From Erinaceus europaeus (taxonomy: Eukaryota > Chordata > Mammalia > Eulipotyphla > Erinaceidae): 64,000 bases of DNA. Location of the stretch: assembly GCF_950295315.1 (NCBI RefSeq), contig NC_080171.1, positions 96,958,752 through 97,022,751 of the forward strand, read 5' to 3'. The notes beneath the pieces were generated by a model. It was not told the origin of the DNA and did not search any database. It worked only from the letters and a program-made list of their open reading frames with translations. Shown here piece after piece: positions 1-10,889 of this stretch (positions are counted from its first letter, which is position 1; every line of letters begins with the position of its first letter). The position numbers and the translations under genes were made by a program.

Positions 1-49
1 CAGGCTCAAATTTCTTAACTTTTACTGAAGATCATGCTGCAGGAATGTC

Positions 50-236
50 CTAACCCAAGGTTCCCAACCACAATACTACCAGCATTTGGGTCCAGATCAT
101 TTCTGATGTGGGGTACTGTCCTGTCCATTGTAGGATGTCCAGCAGCATTCCTGTTCTCTCCATACTAGATGCCAATAGTACACCCCCCAACTTCTGACAG
201 CTAAATAGATCTCCAGACATTACCATGGCCCTGCAA
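50..236 (-). mobile_element. MER5-like (hAT-Charlie) DNA transposon remnant
   Basis: Read on the minus strand, the segment follows the MER5A/B layout: a block with gtctggagat, then a tactggcatctagt-like block, then a catcctacaatg-like block, ending in a ggttgggaacc-like terminus. These non-autonomous hAT elements are shared by placental mammals, so this copy is old. I identify it by recalled consensus, not alignment. Confidence 0.7.
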
Positions 237-1074
237 GGCAAATCATCCTCAAGAGAGGCTCACTGGTCTGTTCTCTTTTCCTCCTCTCTACAAAAGAACA
301 GCCACTCCTGTTAGCCACCACCTGTGCCCTGGGTTCCAGTCCCACTTGCCTCCTACCATCACATACCCGTCGCTTAGCCTCTAGCCAATAACTTCTTCCT
401 TAGCTTCCAAGCATGCTTGCTTCTTCTCTTCTCTAAACAAATATCCCCAAGTCTTTTCCCCTTCCCTTTAAATTACTGTTGCCTTTCTACACCTAACTTT
501 TCCTAAGGATCCATCTCCACTTACGACCTCAATCCACTCTTCTTCACCTCACATACCTCACATTTACTTCTCTGCCTGATAAAAATCTCAGTCTATAATC
601 ACTTATTTCGATTTCTCAAAGATTGAGACCACCTACCTGTTCAGATCAATGCTTTCCTCAAGGCTCTTCCAGAATGTGATATCATTTAGTGACTAAAATG
701 TTTTGGAATTAACTTCTGAAGAAAATATTTGATCTGGTGAGCAATGTATCTCTTGCTATAACATTCTGCTAAGTTGCTTTTTGTTCTTGTTGTTTTGGGT
801 TTTTTGTTTTTTCATTTTATTGATGGATTTTTCTTTTGGTTTCCCTGTTTCTTCTAAATATAGACATTCCTTTGGGAATGATTTTTGTAGTCACCTAAAT
901 GATCACCATGACTCCCAATACCCCTAGGAGTTCCCTATTTATTCCTGGTTTCATGATTATATTCTGAGTTCCTAATCAAGAGTTTTAATAGTAACATGGT
1001 AGAATTTGAACAAAAGAAACCAGAAATAGTGTGAAAACAATAATAATGCTAATTGTCACTCAAAAACACCTTCA
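237..1074. other. no recognisable feature (SCAI intronic)
   Basis: Non-repetitive sequence with a T-rich patch near 780-835. I see no exon with splice sites and no recognisable repeat. Confidence 0.5.
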
Positions 1075-1330
1075 GGGAGTCTGGTGGTAGCGCAGCAGGT
1101 TAAGCACAGGTGATGCAAAGCACAAGGACCAGCGTAAGAATCCCCATCTACAGGGGAGTCGCTTCACAAGCAGTGAGGCAGGTCTGCAGGTGTCTATCTT
1201 TCTCTCCCCCTTTCTTCCCCTCCTCTCTCCATTTCTCTCTGTCCTCTCCAACAACGCCAACATCAATAACAACAACAATAATTACTACAATAAAACGACA
1301 AGGGCAACAAAAGGGAATAAATATATTTTT
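1075..1330 (+). mobile_element. SINE-A
   Basis: tRNA-like head (gtagcgcagcaggttaag), pyrimidine-rich body and a caa/aat tail. The promoter B-box region is partly deleted: after agcgtaagaatcc the copy jumps directly to the ccatctacaggggagtcgc block. Confidence 0.88.
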
Positions 1331-1414
1331 TAATTCTCTTTAAAAATAATAAATAATAATCACAGGTATGCAACTTTTGGGCTCCATTTACCACATTAAA
1401 ATCTCAAGCAGATC

Positions 1415-1560
1415 TTGGGTAATAATAGCTCGGTGTGTTAGAGCACAATATTAGTAGGTCTAAGGCACCAAAATCCAAGGTTCAATCTCTAGCACCACCA
1501 TATGCCAGAAGTGAACAGTGCTCTGGTGTCCCTCTCTATTTCTCTTAAAAATAAGTAAGG
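1415..1560 (+). mobile_element. old SINE (C/F type)
   Basis: Diverged copy with a B-box-like caaggttcaatct followed by agcaccaccatatgccag and a ctctggtg end. Confidence 0.5.
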
Positions 1561-1586
1561 TTTGATCTTGTCACTTTCTAATTCTT

Positions 1587-1610
1587 TTTGTGTGTGTGTG
1601 TGTGTGTGTC
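1587..1610. repeat. (TG)n microsatellite
   Basis: About 11 TG units. Confidence 0.9.
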
Positions 1611-1627
1611 ACTTTCTAATTCTATAA

Positions 1628-1735
1628 CTTTTTGTTTTTTCACAGCACGATTCAACTTTAACTTATGGTGATTCTGGGGACTGAACCTGGGACCTCAACC
1701 TCAGGCATGAAAGCATTTTTGCTTTTCTGTCATTA
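1628..1735 (-). mobile_element. old SINE-C
   Basis: Minus-strand B box (gactgaacctgggacct) and the cctcaggcatgaaag block of SINE-C are visible; the ends are worn. Confidence 0.5.
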
Positions 1736-1884
1736 TCTGATCTGAGGGTGATTAATTGCTTAATGATTCCAATTCATGTTTTACCACAAAATAATCTTTT
1801 ATTAATCATTCAAAGAAACCATTCATAACAGTTTTTTTTTAACAGCTTAATTGAGTTATAACACATACACCATAAAGCTCAACC

Positions 1885-2340
1885 CTTATGATTTTTACTG
1901 GGGGCGGGGGGATTGATTAATGGTTTACAGTAAATATGTTTGTTGATACATGTGTAAAATTTCTCAGTTTTCTGCAAAACACTCACCCGCCCCCAGGCTA
2001 GGTCTTCCCCCATCACCATTTACCAGGACCTGAAAGTGCCCACACCCTCACTCCCCCAAAGTCCTTCACTTTGGTGCAATACACCAAACCCAGTCCAAGT
2101 TCTGCTTTGGACTTATTCTACTCTCTGTTCTTATTTCTCAACTTCTGTCCATGAGTGAAGTCATCCCATATTCATCCTTCTCTCTCTGGCCTATCTCACA
2201 TGAGTTTTTACTAGTGGTTCTCAGTATATTCACAAAAGTCTACATTAAGCATCACTATCTAATTCCAGAACACTTGTAACATCCATAAAAGAAAGCTTGT
2301 AGTCAGTTGATAGGCATGTCCCATTTTCCCCTACCATTAA
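1885..2340 (-). mobile_element. L1 3' end (ORF2 end / 3' UTR)
   Basis: Minus-strand L1: the reverse complement reads agaaggatgaatatgggatg, the conserved motif near the end of L1 ORF2, followed by 3' UTR sequence ending around 1885. Old and non-coding. Confidence 0.65.
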
Positions 2341-2386
2341 CCCCACCAACCATGAGCCTAATTTCTCTACATAACGATTCACCTCT

Positions 2387-2670
2387 GGGAGTCGGGCTGT
2401 AGCGCAGCGGGTTAAGCGCAGGTGGCGCAAAGCACAAGGACCGGCATAAGGATCCCGGTTCGAACCCCGGCTCCCCACCTGCAGGGGAGTCGCTTCACAG
2501 GCAGTGAAGCAGGTTTGCAGGTGTCTATCTTTCTCTCCTCCTCTCTGTCTTCCCCTCCCTCTCTCCATTTCTCTCTGTCCTATCCAACAACGACAACAAC
2601 AATAATAACTACAACAATAAAAAAAAAAGGGCAACAAAAGGGAATAAATAAAATAAAAATAAAAATAAAA
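2387..2670 (+). mobile_element. SINE-A, young subfamily, with target duplication
   Basis: Full-length copy with intact A and B boxes (B box ggttcgaacc). Flanked by a perfect 11-bp direct repeat gattcacctct (2376-2386 and 2671-2681). It has the diagnostic bases gggctgtagcgc, accggcataagg and gttcgaaccccgg shared with the copies at 2986, 18765, 39809 and 59378. Confidence 0.95.
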
Positions 2671-2794
2671 GATTCACCTCTATGGGATATTTCATATAAA
2701 AAGATTTAAAAAATATTTGCCCTTTTATATCTTCCTTATTCACATAACAACTTCTGAATATTTATCACTACTGAGGCATGTACTTTTTTTCTTT

Positions 2795-2915
2795 TTTTCT
2801 TTTTTAACAAGAGCACTGCTCAGCTCTGGTCTATGGTGGCACTGGGACTGAAGACAGGACTTTGGTGCCTCAGGCATTAAATCATTAAATTAAATTATGC
2901 TATCTCCTCAGCCCC
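2795..2915 (-). mobile_element. SINE-C
   Basis: Reverse complement of the C family: agagcactgctcagctctgg at its 3' side and ttatgctatctcc at its 5' side. Confidence 0.75.
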
Positions 2916-2985
2916 CCAAATTTTTTCCTTCAAGCCTTTTTTTAAAATTTGTGATTAATAGTCGTTTACAAATTGTAGGGTCATA

Positions 2986-3256
2986 GGGAGTCGGGCTGTA
3001 GCGCAGCGGGTTAAGCGCAGGTGGCGCAAAGCACAAGGACAGGCATAACGATCCCGGTTCGAACCCCGGCTCCCCACCTGCAGGGGAGTCGCTTCACAGG
3101 CGGTGAAGCAGGTCTGCAGGTGTCTATCTTTCTCCCCTCCTCTCTCCATTTCTCTCTGTCCTATCCAACAACGACAACAACAATAATAACTACAACAATA
3201 AAACAACAAGGGCAACAAAAGGGAATAAATAAATAAATATTAAAAAAAAAACAAAA
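2986..3256 (+). mobile_element. SINE-A, young subfamily, with target duplication
   Basis: Inserted in the L1 3' UTR. Flanked by a 16-bp direct repeat acaaattgtagggtca (2968-2983 and 3257-3272). It differs from the copy 600 bp upstream by only a handful of bases in the head and body and by a shorter ct-rich tract. Confidence 0.95.
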
Positions 3257-3552
3257 ACAAATTGTAGGGTCACAGGGTATAGTTCCACACCACACCCACT
3301 ATTAAAGTCCTATATCCCCCACCCTCCCAACGATAACCACCATAGTTCTCACAAAGCCTTCGAGACAGGCTGTTTACTTATGGGTTTTTGCTTGTTTGTT
3401 TTGCAAGTTCATGTGTTTCAATTATCTAGACCCCAAATGAGTGAAACCATCTGGTTGTTGTCTTTCACTTACTCTAATAAGCATAATCACCTCCATCAAC
3501 ACTTTTCTTTTATGACTAGGTAATATTCCATTGTATGGATAGAACATAGTCT

Positions 3553-3709
3553 TTTTAAAAATTTATTTACTGATTTATTAATGAGAAAGATAGAAGGAGA
3601 GAGAGAAAGAACCAGACATCACTCCGGTACACGTGCTGCCAGGGACTGAACTCGGGACTTTATGCTGAAGATTCCAATACTTTATCCACTGTGCCACCTC
3701 CCAGACCAC
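3553..3709 (-). mobile_element. SINE-D with target duplication
   Basis: Minus-strand copy between 12-bp repeats agaacatagtct (3541-3552 and 3710-3721), splitting the older L1. Confidence 0.88.
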
Positions 3710-3930
3710 AGAACATAGTCTTATTTTATCAACTCATCAATGAACATTTGAATTATTTCTATCTCTTGGCCATTATGAATAATGATGCCTTGAAAATATA
3801 TGTACAAGTTTTGTGTGATGCTATCTATGTTTTACTTTTTCTTGAGTATGTACATAAACATCACCCCCTGCCTGGACACTTCTTTCCCATGTATTCCATT
3901 TTCCAGCACACCTGATGGATTGTTTTCTAG

Positions 3931-3957
3931 TTTTTTTTAATTTTTTTATTATTATCT

Positions 3958-3988
<31 letters not shown>

Positions 3989-4173
3989 TTGGATAGAGAC
4001 AGCCAGAAATTGAGAGGAGGGGAGATAGAGAGGAAGAGAGACAGAAAGACACCTGCAGACCTGCTTCAGCATTTGCAAAGCTTTCCCCCTGCAGGTGGGG
4101 ACCAGGGGCTCAAACCGGAGTCCTTGTGCACTATAATATGTGCGCTTACCCAGGTGCGCCACCACCCGGCCCC
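3931..4173 (-). mobile_element. SINE-B with target duplication
   Basis: Minus-strand copy with a long (ATTT)n tail complement at 3955-3990. It lies between tggattgttttctag (3916-3930) and tggattattttctag (4174-4188), a 15-bp duplication with one mismatch. Confidence 0.9.
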
Positions 4174-4188
4174 TGGATTATTTTCTAG

Positions 4189-4624
4189 ACCTGCAAATCC
4201 ATGTGCCACCCTGAAGCATTCCTTTCATTATTCTATACCGGGGCTGATGTTTCCTGAAGCCCATTATCGTCATCTTTCACCACATACTCCTTTAATTTGC
4301 TACAGAACATTCTTCAGTAGTTTCCTAAGAAAGAATACATGAAAGACAAAATGTCTAAGCCTTTTTTTTTGATGGGAAAATGATTATGTTAGAGCTAAGT
4401 CTTGATTATTTAATTAGGTGTCAAATTCAAATGGAAAACAGTTTTCATCAGATTTTTTTTTTTAAGTAGCATTCTATTGGATTTCAGTGTCTAGAGTTGC
4501 AATTGAGAATTGGTTCTATGTCTAGTCGTTATTCCTTAAAAGTGATATAATGTATGGGGGTTGTCTATCTTATCTGTCTATCTATAAGCTTTCAAAACAT
4601 TTAACTTCTTCTGTAAAAGGTGTT
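4189..4624. other. no recognisable feature (SCAI intronic)
   Basis: The first part may continue the old L1. The rest is AT-rich unique sequence with no exon signal. Confidence 0.4.
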
Positions 4625-4795
4625 TTGTAGGGCCAAGAAGTAAGCTGACCCAATAAAACATAAGGTTCTGGGTTTCAGTCCTGACACCATAATAGGAGCA
4701 TCATGGACAACACTGGGGAATTCCATGGGTGGTGGAACAGTGTTGTGGTGTCTCTCCTCCCGCCTTTCCCTCTAAAATAAAGAGTGGGAAGGGGC
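4625..4795 (+). mobile_element. SINE-F
   Basis: Shows the F pattern: a weak tRNA-like head, gggtttcagtcctgacacc, then ggtggaacagtgttgtggtg and an aaataaag end. Related copies are at 5650 and 7530. Confidence 0.5.
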
Positions 4796-4912
4796 AGGCG
4801 GAGGTAGATAGTATAATGGTTATGCAAAGAGACTCTCATGCCTGAGGCTCCGGTTCAATGTCCCATACCACCACCATAATCCAGAGGTGAGCAGTACTCT
4901 GGTAACAGCCTA
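4796..4912 (+). mobile_element. SINE-C
   Basis: Good head (gatagtataatggttatgca); the aaagtccca stretch before the B box is missing. Confidence 0.8.
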
Positions 4913-4929
4913 TCCACTTTTGTTTTGTT

Positions 4930-5090
4930 GTTGCTGCTTAAAGATATAAATTATTCATTAATTGAAATGGGGAAAGGAGAAACCAAAGTATCATTCTGAC
5001 ACATGCATTGCTGGGACTGAACTCACAACCTCATACTTGCAAATCCAGAGCTATACCACCGCACCACCTCCTGCTGCTCCAGGTCCATTA
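4930..5090 (-). mobile_element. old SINE-D
   Basis: Minus-strand copy: gacacatgcattgctgggac and accgcaccacctcctg correspond to the D B-box side and head. Confidence 0.55.
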
Positions 5091-5640
5091 GTTTAGAGAC
5101 ACCACTGCAAACAACTTCACCCAGTTCTTTGTATTCCCATGCACAGGTGGGAGCTCAAACCTGGGTCACAAGGATACTGGCCCCTGTTGTTTTATGAAAT
5201 TTTTCTCTTTTCTCTCCCTTATGTAAGGATTGGATAAGTTATTTGTTCTGTGTGTCAGACTGATACAAACATGAGTTATTCGTCTAAAATTTGTCTGTGA
5301 ATTTCAAGAGGTGTTCATAATGACAGAAAAATGTGTCACTAATACAGAAGAGGTCTAAATTAAATAATGTCACAAAAGCCTTCCCTCAATCCTAAAAAGC
5401 TGCAGCTCTTCATGTTTTACTTAATGTATCAAAAGTACTTTGTTTCCTGAATGGAATTTAAAAGGGCTGACAGTTTTTACTTTTGCAGGCAGTGAACTCC
5501 AAGATGATACACTAACTTTTAGAAGCCAACTGGTGATGAGAAAACCAGAGCCATCAAATACTATGCAGAGTGAATAAACTACATGTATCTCGACAATAAT
5601 TCCCTCCCCTTCCCCATGTAATAAAGGTAAATAGTCACTA
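5091..5640. other. mostly unique sequence (SCAI intronic)
   Basis: A possible worn SINE-B remnant lies at 5140-5190 (caggtgggagctcaaacctgg). The rest shows nothing recognisable. Confidence 0.4.
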
Positions 5641-5649
5641 AAAGTCTTT

Positions 5650-5818
5650 TAGGGGTCTGGGAGGTAGCCCAGCAGGTACAGTGCAGTCCTTACTATGTAT
5701 GAAGCCCTGGGTTCAAGTCCAAGAAATCAGAAAAGTGCCAAGGGAACTCCACAGATAGTGTAGCTATGTTTTAGTGTCTCTTTCTCATCCCACACCTCCC
5801 ACCCCCAAATAGGAAGTA
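5650..5818 (+). mobile_element. SINE-F
   Basis: ggtagcccagcaggtacagt head, gggttcaagtcc B box, and a tagtgtctctttctcat end. Confidence 0.55.
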
Positions 5819-5824
5819 AAAAAG

Positions 5825-5910
5825 ATACAGGAGCCAGGGAAGTGGCTCAGCAATAGCACACATAAACTAGACCTTGGGCTCATTCCCCAGCACAAACAAA
5901 AGTCCCTTAA
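5825..5910 (+). mobile_element. short old SINE
   Basis: A tRNA-like head and B-box (gggctcattccccagcac) only; the tail is gone. Confidence 0.4.
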
Positions 5911-5957
5911 GCTCAAAATTCCTAGACCTGATTGTGTACAATAAAAATTAGAAATAT

Positions 5958-6212
5958 GGGAGTAGGGCGGTAGCCAGCTCAAGTGGTGCAAAGCACAGGG
6001 GTCTGCGTAATGATCCCACTTGCAGGGGAGTCGCTTCACAGGCGGTGAAGCAGGTCTGTAGGTGTCTGTCTTTCTCTCCCCCTCTCTGTCTTCCCCTCCT
6101 CTCTCCATTTCTCTCTGTCCTATCCAACAACAACAACAATAACTACTACAACAACAACAAAAAAGACAACAAGGGCAACAAAAGGGAAAATAAATTGATT
6201 AATTAAAAAAAA
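5958..6212 (+). mobile_element. SINE-A, B box deleted
   Basis: The head runs straight from gatccc into acttgcaggggagtcgc, so the RNA polymerase III B box is missing. Body and tail are typical. Confidence 0.85.
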
Positions 6213-6214
6213 AA

Positions 6215-6310
6215 CAAGGTCCCAGATTTCAATCCCCAGTACCACATATTTCAGAGTGCTGCAGTGACCACTCTCCCCACCTTGTCTCTCTCTAACAGAA
6301 TAATAATTTT
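6215..6310 (+). mobile_element. old SINE remnant
   Basis: cagatttcaatccccagtac and a cttgtctctctctaac end; head absent. Confidence 0.4.
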
Positions 6311-6327
6311 AAAAAATTAGAAATATG

Positions 6328-6482
6328 TGGTCGTGGAGGTGGCGCCATGGATAAAGCAGTGGATTCTCAACCATGAGATTCTGAGTTCAATCCCCCGCAA
6401 CACATGTACCAGAGTGATGTCTGGTTCTTTCTCTTTCTGCCTACCTTTCTCATGAATAAAGAAATAAATTCTTTTTAAAAAA
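6328..6482 (+). mobile_element. SINE-D
   Basis: Nearly full copy, gccatggataaagcagtgga to cagagtgatgtctggttctt, with an A-rich tail. First member of a D-A-A cluster. Confidence 0.85.
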
Positions 6483-6484
6483 TT

Positions 6485-6772
6485 TGGGTGATTCGGGCAT
6501 AGCGCAGCGGGTTAAGCGCACATGACGCAAATCGCAAGAACCAGAGTAAGGATCCCGGTTAGAGCCCCTGAATCCCCACCTGCAGAGGAGTCGCTTCACA
6601 GGCGGTGAAGCAGGTCTGCAGGTGTCTGTCTTTCTCTCCCCCTCTCTGTCTTCCCCTCCTCTCTCCATTTCTCTCTGTCCTAGCCAACAACGACAGCAAT
6701 AACAACAACGACAAACAACAAGGGCAACAAAAGGGAAAATAAATAAATACATATAAAAAAATTTTTTTAATT
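6485..6772 (+). mobile_element. SINE-A
   Basis: Head cgggcatagcgcagcgg, B box ggttagagcccc (mutated), full tail. Confidence 0.9.
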
Positions 6773-6773
6773 G

Positions 6774-7058
6774 GGAGTCGGGCAGTAGCGCAGCGGGTTA
6801 AGCGCAGGTAGCGCAAAGCACAAGGACCCGCGTAAGAATCAGGGTTCGAGCCCCCGCGCCCCACCTGTAGGGGCATCACTTCACAAGTGATGAAGCAGGT
6901 CTGCAGGTGTCTGTCTTTCTCTCCCCCTCTCTGTCTTTCCCTTCACTCTCCATTTCTCTCTGTCCTATCCAGCAACGACGACATCAATAACAACAACAAT
7001 AACTACAGCAATAAAACAAGGGCAACAAAAGGGAATAAATAAATAAATATAAAAAATT
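6774..7058 (+). mobile_element. SINE-A
   Basis: A second complete copy directly after the previous one, same orientation, with an intact gggttcgagcccc B box. Confidence 0.92.
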
Positions 7059-7144
7059 TGAAATATGTATTAGAAATAGAAGATGATAGGTTAGCAAAAG
7101 TGACATATTTCTACATTCCTATTTTCAATTAAAAAATTGATTTA

Positions 7145-7300
7145 AAATTTTTATTTAAGATTTTATTAATGAGAAAGACAGGGGAGAGAAAGAACGAACC
7201 AGATGTCACTCTGGTACATGTGCTAGTGGGGATCAAACTCCGGAACCTCATGCTTGAGAGTCCAGTGCCTTATCCACTGCACAACCTCCTGGACCACCAA
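7145..7300 (-). mobile_element. SINE-D
   Basis: Minus-strand full-length copy; accagatgtcactctggtac and ttatccactgc are clear. Confidence 0.82.
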
Positions 7301-7311
7301 AATTCTTTTTT

Positions 7312-7511
7312 TTAATTGCCACCAAGGTTATCACTGAATCCATCTCCATTTTTGGAGGGGGAGACAGAGAGGGGGAAAAAAGAGAGACATCTACAGCACT
7401 GCTTCACTGCTCATGAAGCTTCCTAACTGCAGATGGGGACCAGGGGCTTGAACTCTGGTCCTTGTACATGGCAATGTGTGCATTCTACCAGATGTACCAC
7501 TACCTGGCTCT
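7312..7511 (-). mobile_element. SINE-B/E
   Basis: Minus-strand copy with a B-type head (accagatgtaccactacctgg) and a start resembling the E 3' end (gccaccaaggttatcactg). Confidence 0.75.
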
Positions 7512-7529
7512 AAGTTACTTAAAATTCAA

Positions 7530-7710
7530 TGTCTTAGGGGTGAGAGAAAGTTCATCTGGTAGAGTATGTACCTTACCATGCACAAGATCACTGGCTCAAA
7601 CTTTGACACCAAATAGAAGCACCATGGCACCAGGAAAAGCTCCACAATTCCTGGAACAGTGCTGTGATGTCTCCTCCCTATCCCAGCCACCCCCACCCTG
7701 AAGTAAAAAG
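7530..7710 (+). mobile_element. SINE-F
   Basis: atctggtagagtatgtacct head, a B-box-like actggctcaaac, and ggaacagtgctgtgatgtct near the end. Confidence 0.6.
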
Positions 7711-7802
7711 AATTAAAAACCAATCAACTGGGGGGGGGGGTGCTGCATATGTACAAAGGTCCAGAACAATTTATATTTTATTTTACTTTATTTTATTTTA
7801 CT

Positions 7803-8160
7803 TCCAGGGTTATTGCTGGGGCTCAGTGCCTGCACTATCAATCCACTGTTCCTGGAGGCTATTTTTTTCCCTTTTGTTGCCCTTATTGTTTATCGTTGTT
7901 GTTGTGATTGTTGTCATTGCTATCGTTGTTGGATAGGACAGAGAAAAATGGAGAGAGGAGGGGAAGACAGAGAGGGGAAGAGAAAGATAGACACCTGCAG
8001 ACCTGCTTCACTTGCTAGTGAGGTGAGTGGAGAGCCAGGGGCTTGAACGTGGAGAGCCAGGGGCTTGAGTGGAGAGCCAGGGGCTTGAATCAGGATACCT
8101 ACTCCAGTCCTTGCACTTGATGCCATGTGTGCTTAACCTGCTGCACTACCACCCAGCCCC
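7803..8160 (-). mobile_element. SINE-A+ with internal 20-bp triplication
   Basis: Minus-strand long form with the extra cctccagg ... segment. The unit gtggagagccaggggcttga occurs three times (8027-8046, 8049-8068, 8069-8088), so the region between the B box and body is locally amplified. Confidence 0.9.
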
Positions 8161-8162
8161 CT

Positions 8163-8377
8163 TTATTTTATTTTTATGTATTTATTTATTCTTGGACACA
8201 GAGAGAAATTGAGAAGGGAGGGGGAGATAGAGAGGGAAGGAGACAGAGAAACACCTGCAGCCCTGCTTCATTACTCATGTAGCTTTTCCCCTGCAGGTGA
8301 GGACCATAAGCTTGAACCTGGATCCTTGTGCATTGAAATATGTGTGCTTAAACAGGTGCACCACCATCTGGCCCCTA
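8163..8377 (-). mobile_element. SINE-B
   Basis: Minus-strand complete copy adjoining the preceding A+. Confidence 0.85.
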
Positions 8378-8515
8378 GGGCAATTTTTCAATCTGTATTT
8401 TATCTACAAGAACATAAAACTCCTATTTTCTTAGAAAATGTCCCCCAAAAATTCCAAGTCTTAATCTCAGAGTACAAGCACTTAATAGGAAAAAAAATAT
8501 ATATATATATATTTT

Positions 8516-8854
8516 TTGCCTCCAGGGTTATTGCTGGGGCTCAGTGCCTGCACCATGAATCCACTGCTCCTGAAGGCCATTTCCCCCCCTTTTTGTTGCC
8601 CTTGTTGTTGTAGCCATGTTGTGATTATTGTTGTCGTTGATGTTGTTCGTTGTTGGATAGGACAGAGAGAGATGGAGAGAGAAGGGGAAGACAGAGAGGG
8701 GGAGAAAAAGACAAACACCTGCAGACCTGCTTCACCACTTGTGAAGTGACTCCCCTGCAGGTGGGGAGCCGGGGGCTCGAACCGGGATCGTTACACCAGT
8801 CCTTGCGCTTTGCACCATGTGCACTTAACCCACTGCACCACTGCCTGACCCCCC
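8516..8854 (-). mobile_element. SINE-A+
   Basis: Minus-strand full-length copy preceded by a short (TA)n; B box cgaaccggg is intact. Confidence 0.92.
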
Positions 8855-9316
8855 AAAATTAATGTTTTTATGCAGTAGGCTTTTAAATCTTTTCTTAAAT
8901 TTGGATTTAATTTTCCTTAAAGGTTCAAATAAGTATAAACAACTATTCAACATTTCTAAAAAGACAGTCAAAATATAAGCACTAGAGTATTCATTTGCAT
9001 TGCAAGTTTTTACTTCCTGTCTGACATCCTTAGAGACCTAGTTTTTGACAACTCCTCTGTACAATTTCTACTACAAGTACTCTGGCCTCTCTTGGCCCAT
9101 ACAAACTGCTGCTAGGTGCTATTTCTTTTGGCAACAAATTACATACTTTATAGCAACAGACCTTCAAATGAACTTTCTCCATTCACACTCAAATAGTTGC
9201 AGAACATGAATTTTAAGCCAGGTCTTCTGTAACAAGATATTAAATAGCCACTAAAATTTGTTTTCTGTTGTCACCAGGGTTTTACTACTCTGGGTAAACT
9301 TTTCCAGGCAGGAAAA
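8855..9316. other. unique sequence (SCAI intronic)
   Basis: No repeat and no exon seen. Confidence 0.5.
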
Positions 9317-9437
9317 AGAAAGGCGGGGAGACAGCATAATGAAATGCAAAAGACTTCTATATTTCACTCTGAAGCTCTCAAATCTCAAATTCAATCCCCC
9401 TGCACTACCATAAACCAGAGCTGAGTAGTGCACTGGA
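9317..9437 (+). mobile_element. SINE-C
   Basis: Diverged copy ending ccagagctgagtagtgcac. Confidence 0.7.
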
Positions 9438-9502
9438 AGGAAGGAAAGAAGGGAGGGAGAGAGGGAGGGAAAGAGAGAGGAAAAGAAGGGAAAAAGGAAA
9501 AG
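9438..9502. repeat. GGAA/GGGA-rich simple repeat
   Basis: Purine-only tract following the SINE-C tail. Confidence 0.85.
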
Positions 9503-9509
9503 ACTCCAT

Positions 9510-9606
9510 AGCATCAAAGCTTTCACCAAGTGCATCGGAAGTCAGGATTCAAACCTGGACAGTGCACTTGACAAAGCTGGTGAACTACCCACATGAGCTA
9601 TCTTTT
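9510..9606 (-). mobile_element. old SINE remnant
   Basis: Minus-strand B-box-like gattcaaacctgg and a gagctatctttt head side. Confidence 0.4.
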
Positions 9607-9639
9607 CAACACTGCTTTAAATTTTTTTTTCGTTTTTTT

Positions 9640-9906
9640 TTTTTTTTTTTTTACCAGAGCACTGCTCAGCTCTGGTTTATCGTGCTTTAGGGGATTGAAC
9701 CTGGGACTTCAGAGCTTCAGACATGAGAGTCTCTTTGCATAGCCATTATGCTATCTACTCCTGCCCTTCTTTTTGTTTTTGTTTATACCAGAGCACAGCT
9801 CAGATCTGGCTTATGGTGGGTGGTGTGGGGGATTGAACCTGGGACTTTGGAGCCTTAGACATTAAAGTGCATTTGCATAACCATTATGCTATCTAGCCCT
9901 GCCCCC
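9640..9906 (-). mobile_element. two SINE-C copies in tandem
   Basis: Minus-strand copies at 9640-9768 and 9769-9906, each running from accagagca(c) to a gctatct-type head. Confidence 0.85.
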
Positions 9907-9965
9907 TTAAATTTTTTATAACAGATTTCAATGCAAACTGTATTCTCACTTAAATAGAAACAAAA

Positions 9966-10001
9966 TAAGGGGGCAGGAGTAGATAGCATAATGACTTTTG
10001 C
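9966..10001 (+). mobile_element. SINE-C 5' fragment
   Basis: Head gagtagatagcataatgac only, cut by the next SINE-B. Confidence 0.6.
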
Positions 10002-10226
10002 TTTCTTTTTTGTTAATTTTTAAATCTTTATTTATTTATTTTGAATAGAGACAGAGAGAAATTGTGAGGTGAGGGGGAAATAGTGCAGGAGAGACAGAGA
10101 GACACCTGTAGACCTGCTTCACCACTCATGAAGCTTTCCCCCTGCAGGTGGAGAGCAGGGGCTGAAACCCAGATCCTTGCGCATTGTAATGTGTGCGCTT
10201 AACCAGGTGCGCCACCACCTGGCCCC
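10002..10226 (-). mobile_element. SINE-B
   Basis: Minus-strand complete copy, head complement ccaggtgcgccaccacctgg. Confidence 0.9.
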
Positions 10227-10269
10227 GGCTTACGCTTTCTTGCAACCACCACCTTAGAATTATAGGCAG

Positions 10270-10540
10270 GATGGCTCCCCACCTGCAGGGGGCTCACTTC
10301 ACAAGCGGTGAGGCAGGTCTGCAGGTGTCTATCTTTCTCTCCCCCTCTGTCTTCCCCTCCTCTCTCCATTTCTCTCTGTCCTACCCAACAATGAACGACA
10401 TCAACAATATCAATAATAATCACAAGGCTTCAACAACAAGGGCAACAAAAGGGGGGGGAAAAGGCCTCCAGGAGCAGTGGATTCATGATGCAGGCACTGA
10501 GCCCCAGCAATAACCCTGGAGGCAAAAAAAAAAAAAAAAG
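10270..10540 (+). mobile_element. SINE-A+, 5' truncated
   Basis: Starts at the ggctccccacctgcag block, so the tRNA-like promoter is absent. Ends with the cctggaggc extension and a 16-A tail. Confidence 0.88.
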
Positions 10541-10544
10541 CATT

Positions 10545-10768
10545 GGGATACATACCTCACAACTCAATGGATGGAGCATTGTGATCTCACTGCACAGAGA
10601 ACAAACAGAATGTGGGGGACCTGAGTGACAACTCATTGGGCAGAATGCACACTACCATGTGCAGGGACCCAGTTTGAGCTCCTGGCCATCACATGCAAAT
10701 ACCACTCAAAGGGGAATCTTCATGATTTGATGTCTCTCCTTCTCTGTGTATTTCACCTTCTCCCTGGG
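10545..10768 (+). mobile_element. old SINE (E/F type)
   Basis: Has a gcacactaccatgtgcaggg stretch like SINE-B heads and a gatgtctctccttctctg end. Confidence 0.45.
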
Positions 10769-10780
10769 GGGAGGGGGGAG

Positions 10781-10889
10781 CAGTCTGGAAGGTGACATAG
10801 TGGATACAGTGTTGGACTCTCAAGTATGAGGTCCCTAGTTGGATCCCTGGTGTGGCACATACCAGTCATGTCTGGTTCTCATTCTTTCC
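10781..10889 (+). mobile_element. SINE-D, split by SINE-B
   Basis: Body ends at attctttcc. The expected aataaataaaatcttt tail appears at 11109-11125, after the inserted SINE-B. Confidence 0.75.

Larger units (their letters stand above)
2930..3930 (-). mobile_element. old L1 3' region, interrupted by two SINEs
   Basis: Pieces at 2930-2985, 3273-3552 and 3710-3930 form one minus-strand L1 (the reverse complement includes atacaatggaatattacc and aatgttcattgatgag, conserved L1 ORF2 C-terminal sequence). A SINE-A and a SINE-D inserted later. The reading frame is broken. Confidence 0.7.

Noticed and set aside
2400..2475. tRNA-like sequence with A and B boxes
   Set aside because: It is the head of a SINE-A, part of a much longer repeated unit with an A-rich tail; no cloverleaf-competent mature tRNA end.
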